The notes: generated by a model not told the origin, from the letters alone. A stretch of 57,500 nt of DNA from Prorocentrum cordatum (GCA_963575745.1 CAUYUJ010017815.1:80001-137500); one strand, 5' to 3'; counted from the first letter of the stretch, positions 40,798 to 50,380 are shown. Translations and numbers: made by a program.

Positions 40798-40985
40798 TAG
40801 GAGGAGGAGGAGGAGGAGGAGGAGGAGGAGGAGGAGGAGGAGGAGGAGGAGGAGGAGGAGGAGGAGGAGGAGGAGGAGGAGGAGGAGGAGGAGGAGGAGG
40901 AGGAGGGGGAGGAGGAGGAGGAGGAGGTGAGGAGGAGGAGGGAGGAGGGAGAAGATGAGGAGGAGGAGGAGGTGGAGGACGACGA
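40798..40985 (+). repeat. (GAG)n microsatellite at the 5' end of LINE C
   Basis: The tract is nearly pure GAG, with mixed GAC units at its right end. Confidence 0.95.
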
Positions 40986-41478
40986 CGACGACGAGAAGGG
41001 GGAGAGTGGCGGAGCGATGGGGGCTGAATCTTCCACGTCCTTCTACATCGCCTACTCCTGCATCGGTGAGGCAGGAAGACGCGCTGGGGAATATCCGAGG
41101 GGAGAGGCAAGAAGATGCCATGGAGGGAGAGGAGTGGACCATGTCGGATACGATATTCCGGGCGCAGCATCACCCTCACTGTCCGACCCGCGGCAGCTAT
41201 GCGTCAGGAAAGCGGAGCAACAGCAACAACAATATGACGACGCAAGGATGTTCTTCCACTCTGCTCCTCCTCCTCCTCCTCCTCCTCCTCCTCCTCCTCC
41301 TCTGCCTCGTCATTCTCCGCATTCTTCGCATCCTCCTCCCCAACCTCCTCTCACCCCTCCTCTTACTTGTCTTCCCTCCCCTCCCTCCCTCCCTCCCTCC
41401 CTCCCTCCCTCCAACTTCTCCTGCCTACTTTTATTCATCCTGCCTCCCTCCATCTCTTCATCCCTCTATGCCTTCCTC

Positions 41479-41528
<50 letters not shown>

Positions 41529-41773
41529 CATCCCTCCTCCTCCTCCTCCTCCTCCTCCTCCTCCTCCTTCTGCTAGGTCAGTCCCCTCTCTCATCCCTCC
41601 TCCCTCCTTCCCGTAGTCGTCCTCAGACCGTTCCTCCTGGGCAGGAGTGTAGGGCGTGGAAGAAACCCATGGGCTGCGGACTGGTATATGCTCTGGGAGA
41701 CATGTAAATTGAAGTCACGACTGCTAGCATGCTGGGGATTGCAGTGCTCTCGCCCCCCCCCACTCCGTGAGCA
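40986..41773. other. Spacer with (CTC)n and (CTG)n tracts
   Basis: CTC tracts lie at about 41262-41300 and 41540-41572, a CCCT tract at about 41377-41411 and a CTG tract at about 41479-41525. No gene. Confidence 0.7.
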
Positions 41774-41795
41774 CCCGCAGCCATTTTGGCTCCCG
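41774..41795 (+). other. Relict dinoflagellate spliced-leader sequence
   Basis: The bases GCAGCCATTTTGGCTC with CCC before and CCG after match the dinoflagellate spliced leader at 18 of its 21 defined positions (one change in the 5' half, two at the AAG end). It is in plus orientation 243 bp upstream of the PPR start codon. In dinoflagellates such relicts mark genes that re-entered the genome as cDNA of trans-spliced mRNAs. Confidence 0.65.
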
Positions 41796-42037
41796 CCTTC
41801 TTGGCCCAACCTCCTCCCTCCTCCCTCCTCCTCTCTCCTCCCCAGGCCCCCGACGTCATGATTTTTTCATGGCGTCGACCCCCAGAGGTGTTGACCCATC
41901 GGCACCGATTTCTGGTCCCGAGTGTTTTTTTGACGGCCCCGAGGCCTGTTAGGAGCACCCTGGGGCCGAAAATATGGAAGCACTTCCCGTCGTGACTTGT
42001 CCATGCCTCGAGGGGGTCTGGGCCCTCTCCGCACTCC

Positions 42038-45000
42038 ATGCCCCGCCGACGAGCACTGCAAGGCAGGCCCCCGCGGAAGCGCCGCGGGTGGTGGCCACGC
42101 CTGCCGCTGTGGCCTGTCGCCCTCCTCCCCGCCGGGCTCGCGCCGCTGTTCGCGCCGTCGCCGCGGCGAGCGCGGGCCGGCGCGCTCGCGCCGCTGCGGC
42201 GCCCGCGGACCGCGGGCGAGCTGCCGCCCGCACTCGGGGCCGTCCTGGGGGCCGCCCCGCCCGGCGGCCTGCGGCGGGGAGGATTGGCGCGAAAGGAGGA
42301 GGAGGAGGAGGAGGAGGAGGAGGAGGAGGAGAGGAGGAGGAGGAGGAGGAGGAGGAGGAGGAGGAGGAGGAGGGGGAGGAGGGAGGAGGAGGATGGGGGG
42401 GAGGAGGGGGAGCTGCCTCCCGCGCTGCGGGCCTCCCGAGGACCCCCGCCGGCTGTGGCCCCCGCGCAGCTCGCGCGGGGCGCGGGCGGGCGCCAGAGCA
42501 CGGGCAAGAGCTTCGGCCCGAGGGAGCCGCCGTTCCAGGTCCGGGGCTCGGATCGGACCTCCGAGCGCCAGGCACTCGTAGACGGCGGGGTGCGCCTCCC
42601 CGGGGACGGAGCGGCCGACCCCTCGGGTCGGGCCGCCGCGCGCGGGCCGCGCGCGCGGGCCGCGCTCGGGGCCGCGCGGCCGCGGGCGGGCAGGTGCGCT
42701 CGGCTGGCGAGGCGGGCGTTGTACAGCGATGCGGCGCTGCAGGCCGAGTTCGCCGCGATGAACGCCCTGGCGGAGCAGGGCGACGCCGTCGGCGCGGAGG
42801 CGGTCCTGCGGAGGCTGCAGCCGAGCACACCTCCCGGCAAGCGCCGCATGCTCTTCAACACGATGCTGAAGGCCTTCGCGAACGCGGGTCTGCCCGGGCG
42901 GGCAGAGCGGCTGTTCGAAGAGATGCTCGAGATGCGTGTTGTTCCGAACTTCAGGACGTTTGGAAAGCCCTCCCCCTCCCCCTCCTCCTCCTCCGCCTCC
43001 TCCTCCGCCTCTCCCTCCTCCTCCGCCTCCCCCTCCTCCCCCTCCCCCCCCCCTCCTCCTCCGCCTCCTCCTCCGCCTCCTCCCCCTCCTCCTCCTCCTC
43101 CGCCTCGCCCTCCTCCTCCTCCTCCTCCTCCTCCTCCTCCTTCTCCTCCTCCTCCTTCAGGACGTTTGGAAAGCTCTCCGAGGCGGCAGCAAAGGCGGGG
43201 GACCTGGAGAGTGCTGAACGGTGGTTTTCGCGTAAGTCCTCAACCACACTGGGAGGACAGCTTGAGGCTGAAGGTAACATTGTCCAGTACACCATCATGC
43301 TCGATGCAGCGGCCAAGGCGGGTGATCTGGATGCCGCGGAGCGCTGGTTTGCCAGGGCAGAGAGCGATGGCGTAGACATGGCATCCCCGGTGGCCTTTGG
43401 CAGCATGATGGATGCGGCCGCCAAGTCGACCAACCGCAAGGCTCAAGTCGGGCATGCCCCTCTACGGGAGGAATATTCAGGAATTGTTTTAAAACTAGTC
43501 TGGAGACGATGTTTCCACTATTTTTCCCAACCCTCCCTTGGTTGGGTTCTCTGAATAGAGCACCGTGGTCTCCATCCCTCATTCACTCACCCACTCCTCC
43601 CCCCTCCTCCTGCCTCTCTCCTTTCTCCTCCTCGTTTTCTTCCTCCTTTGGGGGGGCGATCTGCGAAACTGTCGCCACTTTCGTGGGCTCCTGGGAGGCC
43701 CAGCAGAGGTACGTCTTATGCAGATCACAGCGACACCTCGCAGTCCCCGGGTGTTCTGCGATCTGCGAAACTGTCGCCACTTTCGTGGGCTCATGGGAGG
43801 CCCAGCGGAAGCACGTCTTACGCAGATCACCACGAGACCTTGCAGTCCCCTGGGGTGCTGCGTTCTGCGAAACCGTCGCCACTTTCGTGGGCTCCTGGGA
43901 TGCTCAGCGGAGGTACGTCTTGCGCAGATCACCGCGAGACCTCGCCGTCCCCTGGGCGGCTGCGATCTGCGAAACTGTAGTCACGTTCGTGGGCTCCTGG
44001 GAGCCCCAGCGGAGGTACGTCTTACGCAGATCACCACGAGACCTCGCCGTCCCTTGGGGTGCTGCGATCTGCGAAACTGTCGCTACTTTTGTGGGCTCAT
44101 GGGAGGCCCAGCGGAGGCACGTCTTACGCAGATCACCACGAGACCTCGCCGTCCCCTGGGGGGCTGCGAACCGCGAAACTGTCGCCACTTTCGTGGGCTC
44201 CTGGGAGGCCCAGCGGAGGTACGTTCTACGCAGCTTACGCAGATCACCACGAGACCTCGCCGTCCCCTGGGGAGCTGCGATCTGCGAAACTGTCGCCACT
44301 TTCGCGGGCTTCTGGGAGGCCCAGCGGAGGCACGTCTTACGCAGACCACCACGAGACCTCGCCGTCTCCTGGGCGGCTGCGATCTGCGAAACAGTTGCCA
44401 CTTTCGGGGTGTCCTGGGAGCCCCAGCGGAGGTGCGTCTTACGCAGATCACCACGAGACCTCGCCGTCCCCTGGGCGGCTGCGATCTGCGAAACTGTCGC
44501 CACTTTCGCGGGCTTCTGGGAGGCCCAGCGGTGGTACGTCTTACGCAGATCACCACGAGACCTTGCAGTCCCCTGGGGTGCTGCGATCTGCGAACCGTTG
44601 CCACTTTCGTGGGCTCCTGGGATGCTCAGCGGAGGTGCGTCTTACGCAGATCACCACGAGTTCTCGCCGTCCCCTGAGGAGCTTCGATCTGCGAAACTGT
44701 CGCCACTTTCGCGGGCTTCTGGGAGGCCTATGTCTCCACTCGTCTCTCCGTTTTGTATTTCCACATTCCCTCGTTGCCGCCTTCCTGCCAACGATCTGAC
44801 TCTTAAGACCGACGCCGCATATGTGAACATGTGACTCTGGCCCGACGTTTTTGGCGAATCGTTCAAGGGCACGGCGGATCCTTCAGTGCTCGCTTTTGTA
44901 TGGAGCGGTCCCATGTATGGTCGCCTCATGTGTACAAAGGGTTGGGTGCGTCCCTGGGTAATTGGCTAAATTTGCAGATTTTTCTAATATTTTTAAGTTT

Positions 45001-47074
45001 CCTCCAAAATCCGCCTGTAGGAGGACATGCCCGACCAAACTCAAGGCCGCAGATACGTGGTTCCGCCGAGCTCGAGAACGAGGGGTCGAGCTCTCCCCTC
45101 TGATGGCCAACAGTTTGGTCGCGGCCGCGGGAGACAGCGGCGACCTCCTGGCGGCGCAGCGATGCTTCGACCAGGCCCTCGAGGCCAGCGTGGAGCCAGA
45201 CGCCACGATGTTTCGGACCCTCATGTAGGGGAATGAAAAATGACTTACACACAAAAGCTCGGAGGTTGTCGTGGATTTCTTGGATCCGCGCTGGACCCCC
45301 CTCCCTGGCGCGCGGAGCGCGCCAGGGGCGGCGCCCAGGGGGCCCCAGCGCCGATCCGAGAAATCAGCGCGGACCTCCGAGTTATTATGTTCATGTAATT
45401 GTTCGTTCCCCTGTCGTGAGCGCCGCGGTCACCTCCGGCGACCCCGACGCGGTGTACCGCTGGTTCCAGCAGGGCCGGGCGGCCGGAACCCTCTCCTTCG
45501 ACGCCAAGGACCTGAACGTGCTGCTGCAGGACGCCGCGGCCCGGGACGATCTCCAGTGCTCCGAGGCGTGGTGGGCCCACGCGGCCAGGGCTCGCGTGGA
45601 GCCGGACAGGATCGGGTTCGTCACCATCCTCGGCGCCTGCGCGAAGCAGGGCGATTTGGGCCGGGCGGAGAGCCTCCTCGCGCAGGCCGGCGACGCCAGG
45701 GTCGCCGCCGACGAGAAGATGTTGTCCGCCGTCATCAACGCTGCCGCGAAGTGCGGCGACCTGGCCGCGGCCCGGCGGTGGCTCTCGCAGGCCTCGGCGG
45801 CCGGCGTCCAGCCGAACGTGGTCTCCATCAGCCCCCTCGTCGACGCCGCGGGGAAGATGGGCGACCTGGTGGCAGCCGAGGCTTGGTACGAGGTCGCCCT
45901 CGCCTCGGGGATGGAGCCGAACGCGTTCACGCTCAGCGGCCTCCTGCACGCGGCGGCGAGGAGGAAAGACCTCCCGAGGGCCGAGGCCTGGTTCGAGCGC
46001 TTCGCGGGCCAGGCGGGGCCGCTGGACTCCGTGCCCTTCCTGGCCATGATCAGCGCGGCGGCGGGGGCCCGCAACCTCTCGGCGGCCGAGGCCTGGTTCG
46101 TGCGCGCGAGGGAGCAGGGTGTGAGGCCGAGCGTCGAGATGTTCAACGGGCTGGCGAACGCCGCGGCCAAGGTTCAGGAGGGGAAAAAACACACAGACAC
46201 AAGTCATCGTCGATTCCCAGGAACATATGGAAAAATATGGGAAGTGGGGGGGAAGACAAAAAACCCCAAAATATGGGAAAAGATTGGGAATCCAGTTCTT
46301 TGTGTGTGTATTTATTGGTGTGTCCCAGGGCCCCTTCAAAGGTAAGGGACCTGGAGGCCGCGCGGCGGAGCCTGGATCGCTGCCTGGCCGCGGGCGTGGA
46401 GCCGAACGCGTACACGTTCGCCACGCTCATCAGCGCGGCCGCGAGCGCCGACGACCCTGCGGCCGCGGACGGCTTCTTCCGGCAGATGGCGGAGCGCCGC
46501 CTCCGGCCGAACGACGTCACCTTCTGACGAACGAACAACACACACCCATACCCATAGGGGGGGTCGTTGGGAGGAGGACTGGCTATGGGCATGGGTGCGG
46601 GTTGTCGGACCCTGGGGAACGCTCCCGTTCGAACGGGGACCCCCCTCCGACAACACGCACCCATAGCCCTCTCCGACCGCCCGATGGGTACGGGTGTGTG
46701 TCGTTGCTTCGTCACCTTCAGCGTGCTGGTCCCGCTGCACGCCCGCCGGGGCAGCTGGGAGCGCGCGGTGGCGCTGCTGGAGGCGGCGCGGCGCGCGCGC
46801 GTCGGGCCGGACGACAGGGGGCTGGGCTGGCACCTGAGCAAGGCTCAGGAGGAAAAGAAACACACAGACACAATTCATCCTCCATTCCCCAGGAACATAT
46901 GGGAAAATATGGGAAGTGGGGGGGAAGACAAAAACCCAGAAAATATGGGAAAATATGGGGATGTTTTTTTTTATTTGTGTGTATTTATTTGTGTGTCCCA
47001 GTTCCCCTTCAAAGGCCGTCGGCGCCGAGCGCGCGGCGGAGCTGATCGCCCGAGCGGGCGGCGGGGCCCGCTGA
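42038..47074 (+). CDS. Pentatricopeptide repeat (PPR) protein, seven exons
   Basis: My model is exons 42038-42954, 43161-43440, 45046-45225, 45419-46171, 46342-46524, 46720-46842 and 47015-47074, 832 codons with the stop, every junction in phase. The N-terminus is basic with a hydrophobic stretch (WPVALLPAGLAPLFA), suiting an organelle-targeting leader. About 15 PPR motifs follow, recognisable by AAAKAGDLxxAERWFxxA-type helices and about 35-residue spacing (for example GDLDAAERWFARA, GDLLAAQRCFDQA, GDLGRAESLLAQA, GDLAAARRWLSQA). PPR proteins bind organelle RNA and assist its processing, editing or translation. A poly-Glu/Arg stretch (42296-42400) in exon 1 comes from a GAG tract, flanked by similar GAGCTGCC...CCCGC sequences. 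One repeat in exon 2 is seven residues too long. Exon borders at introns 3 and 5 are uncertain. Confidence 0.8.
42296..42400 (+). repeat. (GAG)n tract inside PPR exon 1
   Basis: The tract is open in frame with the PPR protein. Sequences resembling each other (GAGCTGCCGCCCGCACT at 42218 and GAGCTGCCTCCCGCGCT at 42410) flank it 192 bp apart, so it might be a further intron-like insertion rather than coding sequence. Confidence 0.7.
42955..43160 (+). repeat. PPR intron 1: CTC-rich, bounded by a 20-bp exon duplication
   Basis: The exonic 20-mer CTTCAGGACGTTTGGAAAGC occurs at 42949-42968 and again at 43155-43174. Removing one period (206 bp) restores the PPR frame. With the acceptor at TTCAG the donor is GA, a donor type known in dinoflagellates. 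The interior is (CTC)n with CTCCGC variants. Confidence 0.75.
43441..45045 (+). mobile_element. PPR intron 2: 1.6-kb inverted-repeat element carrying a tandem array
   Basis: Excising GCTCAAGTCGGGC...ACTCAAG joins AAG to GCC in phase 0 (GC-AG intron). AAGGC is found at both borders. The ends are complementary over roughly 60 bp: TCGGGCATGCCCCTCTACGG at the left pairs with CCTGTAGGAGGACATGCCCG at the right, and the similarity continues inward. Confidence 0.75.
43656..44730 (+). repeat. 102-bp tandem array inside PPR intron 2
   Basis: About 10.5 units start with GCGATCTGCGAAACTGTCGC (43656, 43758 and on). One unit has nine extra bases near 44235. Because 102 is divisible by three, several frames on both strands stay open; one plus frame repeats a 34-residue unit (ICETVATFVGSWEAQRR...RRSPRDLAVPWGA). 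Confidence 0.95.
45220..45420 (+). mobile_element. PPR intron 3: fold-back element, no GT-AG borders visible
   Basis: The left end CTCATGTAGGGGAATG is complementary to the right end TTCGTTCCCCTGTCGTGAG, and a second complementary pair, CTCGGAGGT (45269) with ACCTCCGAG (45384), lies inside. Arms are about 80 bp with mismatches. Removing about 193 bp restores the PPR frame (codons ...TL then SAAV). No GT-AG, GC-AG or GA-AG pair gives that junction. Confidence 0.7.
46172..46341 (+). mobile_element. PPR intron 4: family 1 introner, GT-AG
   Basis: The intron of 170 bp runs from GTTCAGGAGGGG to CCCCTTCAAAG, with AAGGT at both borders, phase 0. It is related to intron 6 and to the copy at 13776-13943. 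Its ends are only partly complementary (CACACAGACACAA with TTTGTGTGTGTATT; GATTCCCA with TGGGAATC). Confidence 0.85.
46525..46719 (+). mobile_element. PPR intron 5: palindromic element between direct repeats
   Basis: CGTCACCTTC lies at the end of exon 5 and again just before exon 6, 195 bp apart. The insert is an imperfect palindrome: ACACACACCCATACCCAT pairs with ATGGGTACGGGTGTGTGT, and ATGGGTGCGGGTTGTCGGA pairs with TCCGACAACACGCACCCAT. Excision restores the frame (DVTF then SVLV), but no GT-AG pair fits. Confidence 0.75.
46843..47014 (+). mobile_element. PPR intron 6: family 1 introner, GC-AG
   Basis: The intron of 172 bp runs from GCTCAGGAGGAAAAG to CCCCTTCAAAG with AAGGC at both borders, phase 0. 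The interior blocks are shared with intron 4 and 13776-13943. Confidence 0.85.
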
Positions 47075-47159
47075 GGCGGACGGGCCAGAGGGGTCGCCGC
47101 CCGGGCACCGAAGGGGTGCCCTCCCCGCGGTCCTCCCGCGCCTGCCCCTATCCTTCTCG

Positions 47160-47460
<301 letters not shown>

Positions 47461-47980
47461 TCCTCATCATCCGCCCCTTTCGCCTCCTGACTCCTTTCTC
47501 TTCCTCTTTCCCTCATCTGCTGCCACTCTTCTGCTCCTCTGCCCCCTAACTTAGCGTGCCTCATTTCTCCCTCGTCCTGCTGCTCGTTATCCTCCTTCTT
47601 CCGCTACTGTTATGTCGCTGTTTCTCCACCTGCTCTTCATCCTTCTCACCTTCTGTATCGCTATCCTGCTTGTCCTCATCCTTATCGTGCCCGTAGTCGT
47701 CATTATCTTCCTCTGTGGCAATTGCGCATCAGCTGCCGTGAGTCGTGCAGCCCACACTGTATCGAGTCCACGACTTGTCGTGTGCGGTGCTTCATTCCGC
47801 ACGCTCGCGGCGACACCGGGTGACGCTCTTCGGGTCCATCGGCGACCAAATGGTGACCTTGATGGACCATGTGTAGCGGTAGCCGGTAGCCCCACACTCG
47901 GAGCCGTTGGCGGCGCCTTCTTCCCGTACCACTCACCGGACCTCCAGACCTCCTTGACAGCGATGTCATGTCCTGGGGGG
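47461..47980. other. Spacer after the PPR gene; no gene recognised
   Basis: A hydrophobic short frame from 47612 has Leu/Ile/Val-rich codons from pyrimidine-rich DNA and then ordinary spacer; I do not accept it as a gene. Confidence 0.4.
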
Positions 47981-48121
47981 CCACACGCGAACCCTACCCC
48001 TACCCCCCACGATTTCTGAGGGGGAGGGTGGGGTTCACTTCGTTCGGGAGCTCTCGAGCGAAGTGAACCCCACCCTCCCCCTCAGAAATCGTGGGGGGTA
48101 GGGGTAGGATTCGCGTGTGGC
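47981..48121. repeat. Long fold-back (hairpin) with arms of about 63 bp
   Basis: The left arm from 47981 (CCACACGCGAACCCTACCCC...) and the right arm ending at 48120 (...GGGGTAGGATTCGCGTGTGG) are complementary with a single mismatch that I see. The loop is about 13 bases around GTTCGGGAGCTCT. It contains no gene. It may be a fold-back transposable element or a young inverted duplication. Confidence 0.85.
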
Positions 48122-49923
48122 CTCCTATGTCCGCCCATGCCGGCGCATGGTATGCACGGCTGCCTCCCAAACGAATCCGACCCTCGAGGTGCAAACCTTT
48201 CGTCGGAGTGGGCCCACCATGGCGCGGAAATGAGCTGTGGGGGAAGGCAGAGGGAGGAGGGAGGGAGGATGAAGGAGCACGGTTGGTGGAGGGCGGGAGA
48301 CGGGAGGAGGAGGAGGAAGAGGAGCAGGAGGAGGAGGAACAGGAGAAGGAGGAGGATTTAATTGATCACTCCGCTTCGCGGGAGGCCAGGACTGGATGGG
48401 GGGGACACGATCGGCGAGCCAGCTTGGAAGTAGATGGCCACAAACCCCCAAGGGAGTGAACGACCACCCGTCCCGCCAAGCACGCATACTGCTAACCCCC
48501 ACCAAACAGTCGAAATTTGACAAGTCCTCCCAAGAACTACGACTGCGGCACAATCTCGCTCCAGTTGTGCCAGCCCCGCCAAATGAGGCGATGACAGACA
48601 CGCACTGTGGCTGGAATCCGAGATGTCGAAGGCTGCGACTGATTTTCCGCAAAACCTAACTATACAGCGCTTTTGCGGTAGCCCTTTGGTTGTCCAGACT
48701 TTCGCCTATCCTTGACCGTCCCACCACCCCCTCCCACAAGAACTCGGCAAGCGGCACCAGCTATTCAATGGGCAACTCACGACGTTCGTGGTCAGGGTGC
48801 AGCCCACGGCGGATACGGCTATGACTGGATGCGTGGTAAGTGGAATGCGGGCCAGTCTTGCAGCCCTGGGCCAACAAGCCTATCCACACCGATTCACGAA
48901 ATGCTCCACACATCATACGTATGAAGATTCTGGCCTCGCCAGGCGTGCTAGTGAGGAAAAGTCGTTCCCTTAAGGGGTTCAGCTGCCAGTCTGTAGCATG
49001 GCATTCGCTCCTTGGAAGTCCGTTGATGGTGCAGGCAGCTTCGAACGGATCCTACCACGGCAACCTGGCAACGCTCGGACGTGTGCGTTTTGTCTCGGCG
49101 AGGACCATCGAGGAGCATCTTGGACCATCTTGCAAAGCAAATGACAAGGCACGAAACCGAAGCATGCACGGGAAATAAACGTCCGTGCGATGGCTAGGCG
49201 ACGCGTGCATGCCCACCTTTTTCGGGTCCACCGATAATCGTGTCCTCGGCGAGGGCGGGGCGTGGAGGGGGCGGGAGGCAGGGGAGGCCCAGGGAAGGTT
49301 CTACCCTGTGGCGCTCCATGTTGGTCGGCGGCTAGGCAGGGTCACTGCGCTGGCGAGAAAGCGAAACGGGGCTGCCGTTAAGCGAGTTGTGCCACCATGC
49401 AAGAGAAGATGAGAACACGACGAAGCGACGGCCCAGAGGAGGAGGAGGAGGAGGAGGAGGAGGAGGAGGAGGAAGCGGGCCGGGGCCGCACTGTGGCGCT
49501 TCAGCCAATACCTCCAGGCCAGCCGCAAGCCCGCTCGTAGGGTGAACTCGCACAGCGTGGGAGCCTCCACTCCCCGCAGCCGCCACCCCCCGTCTCAGCC
49601 TCTCTCGGTCGCGAGCTGGGGTCGCCCGGCTTCAGAAGGTGAGGGCACGGCTGACATACATCAGACACGTCTTGACAGTTCAGCATGGGTCAAGCTCTAT
49701 TCAGCACTCGAGTGCTGGTTGTGAGGAAGCGCCCCCGTCTTTGCGACAGCGGCCGCAACGTTGTTCCCACAACAGTGCTTCCATTCGCTGGAGAGCCTGG
49801 TGAAGCTATCAGCATTCTAATGGGCATGCACCTTTGCCAAGGAAACCTGGGTATCTCTCTCAGGAGGAGGTGGATGGAGGAGGAGGAGGAGGAGGAGGCG
49901 GAGGAGGAGGAAGAGGAGGAGGA

Positions 49924-49966
<43 letters not shown>

Positions 49967-50149
49967 AAACAACAGGCCGACCGCGAGGCCCTCCCCTGAG
50001 ATCAGACTTCGCGAAACACATGCAGCATCGCGAAAGATCACGACCGGAGCCCCGGGCCCCATGATTCTGCTGCATGTTTCGAGCCGGATCAATCTGTGAG
50101 GGTCCTGGCGCCCGAAGCCGGACGAAACCGCCCGTTGAAACCCTCATTG
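48122..50149. other. Spacer with scattered microsatellites; no gene recognised
   Basis: GAG tracts lie at about 48300-48355, 49438-49471 and 49862-49925, followed by (CAG)n to 49962. Short frames between them show no motif. Confidence 0.45.
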
Positions 50150-50380
50150 TTCAATCCAAAACCGTCTCGTCCGCCCATCCAAGACGAGTTGAGTTTGTCT
50201 GGACGAGTTCGTCCGCACAAATTCCTCCAGACGAGTTCATCCGAAGACGAGCTCGGCCGAAGACGAGTTCATCCAGAGACGCCACCTGTTGCAGACAAGT
50301 TCGTTCTGACGATCTCATCCAGTTAATTTTACCGGGCGAGATCGTCCGGAAGGAACGTCCTTCTGGCTGAACTCGTCGCG
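50150..50380 (+). repeat. Degenerate GACGAGTTCATCC repeat
   Basis: Units such as GACGAGTT, GACGAGTTCGTCC, GACGAGTTCATCC and GACGAGCTCGGCC recur about eight times. Confidence 0.75.

Noticed and set aside
41774-41795. A functional spliced-leader RNA gene
   Set aside because: The sequence departs from the leader at the AAG end and no leader-RNA splice donor or downstream stem structure was recognised; a relict in gene context fits better.
43509-44834. A 441-codon repeat protein in the 102-bp array
   Set aside because: The array lies in an intron whose removal joins PPR exons in phase, and several frames on both strands are equally open.
47612-48019. Hydrophobic 135-residue membrane protein
   Set aside because: The Leu/Ile/Val run follows from pyrimidine-rich DNA and the end runs into the hairpin arm; no motif or conservation is visible.
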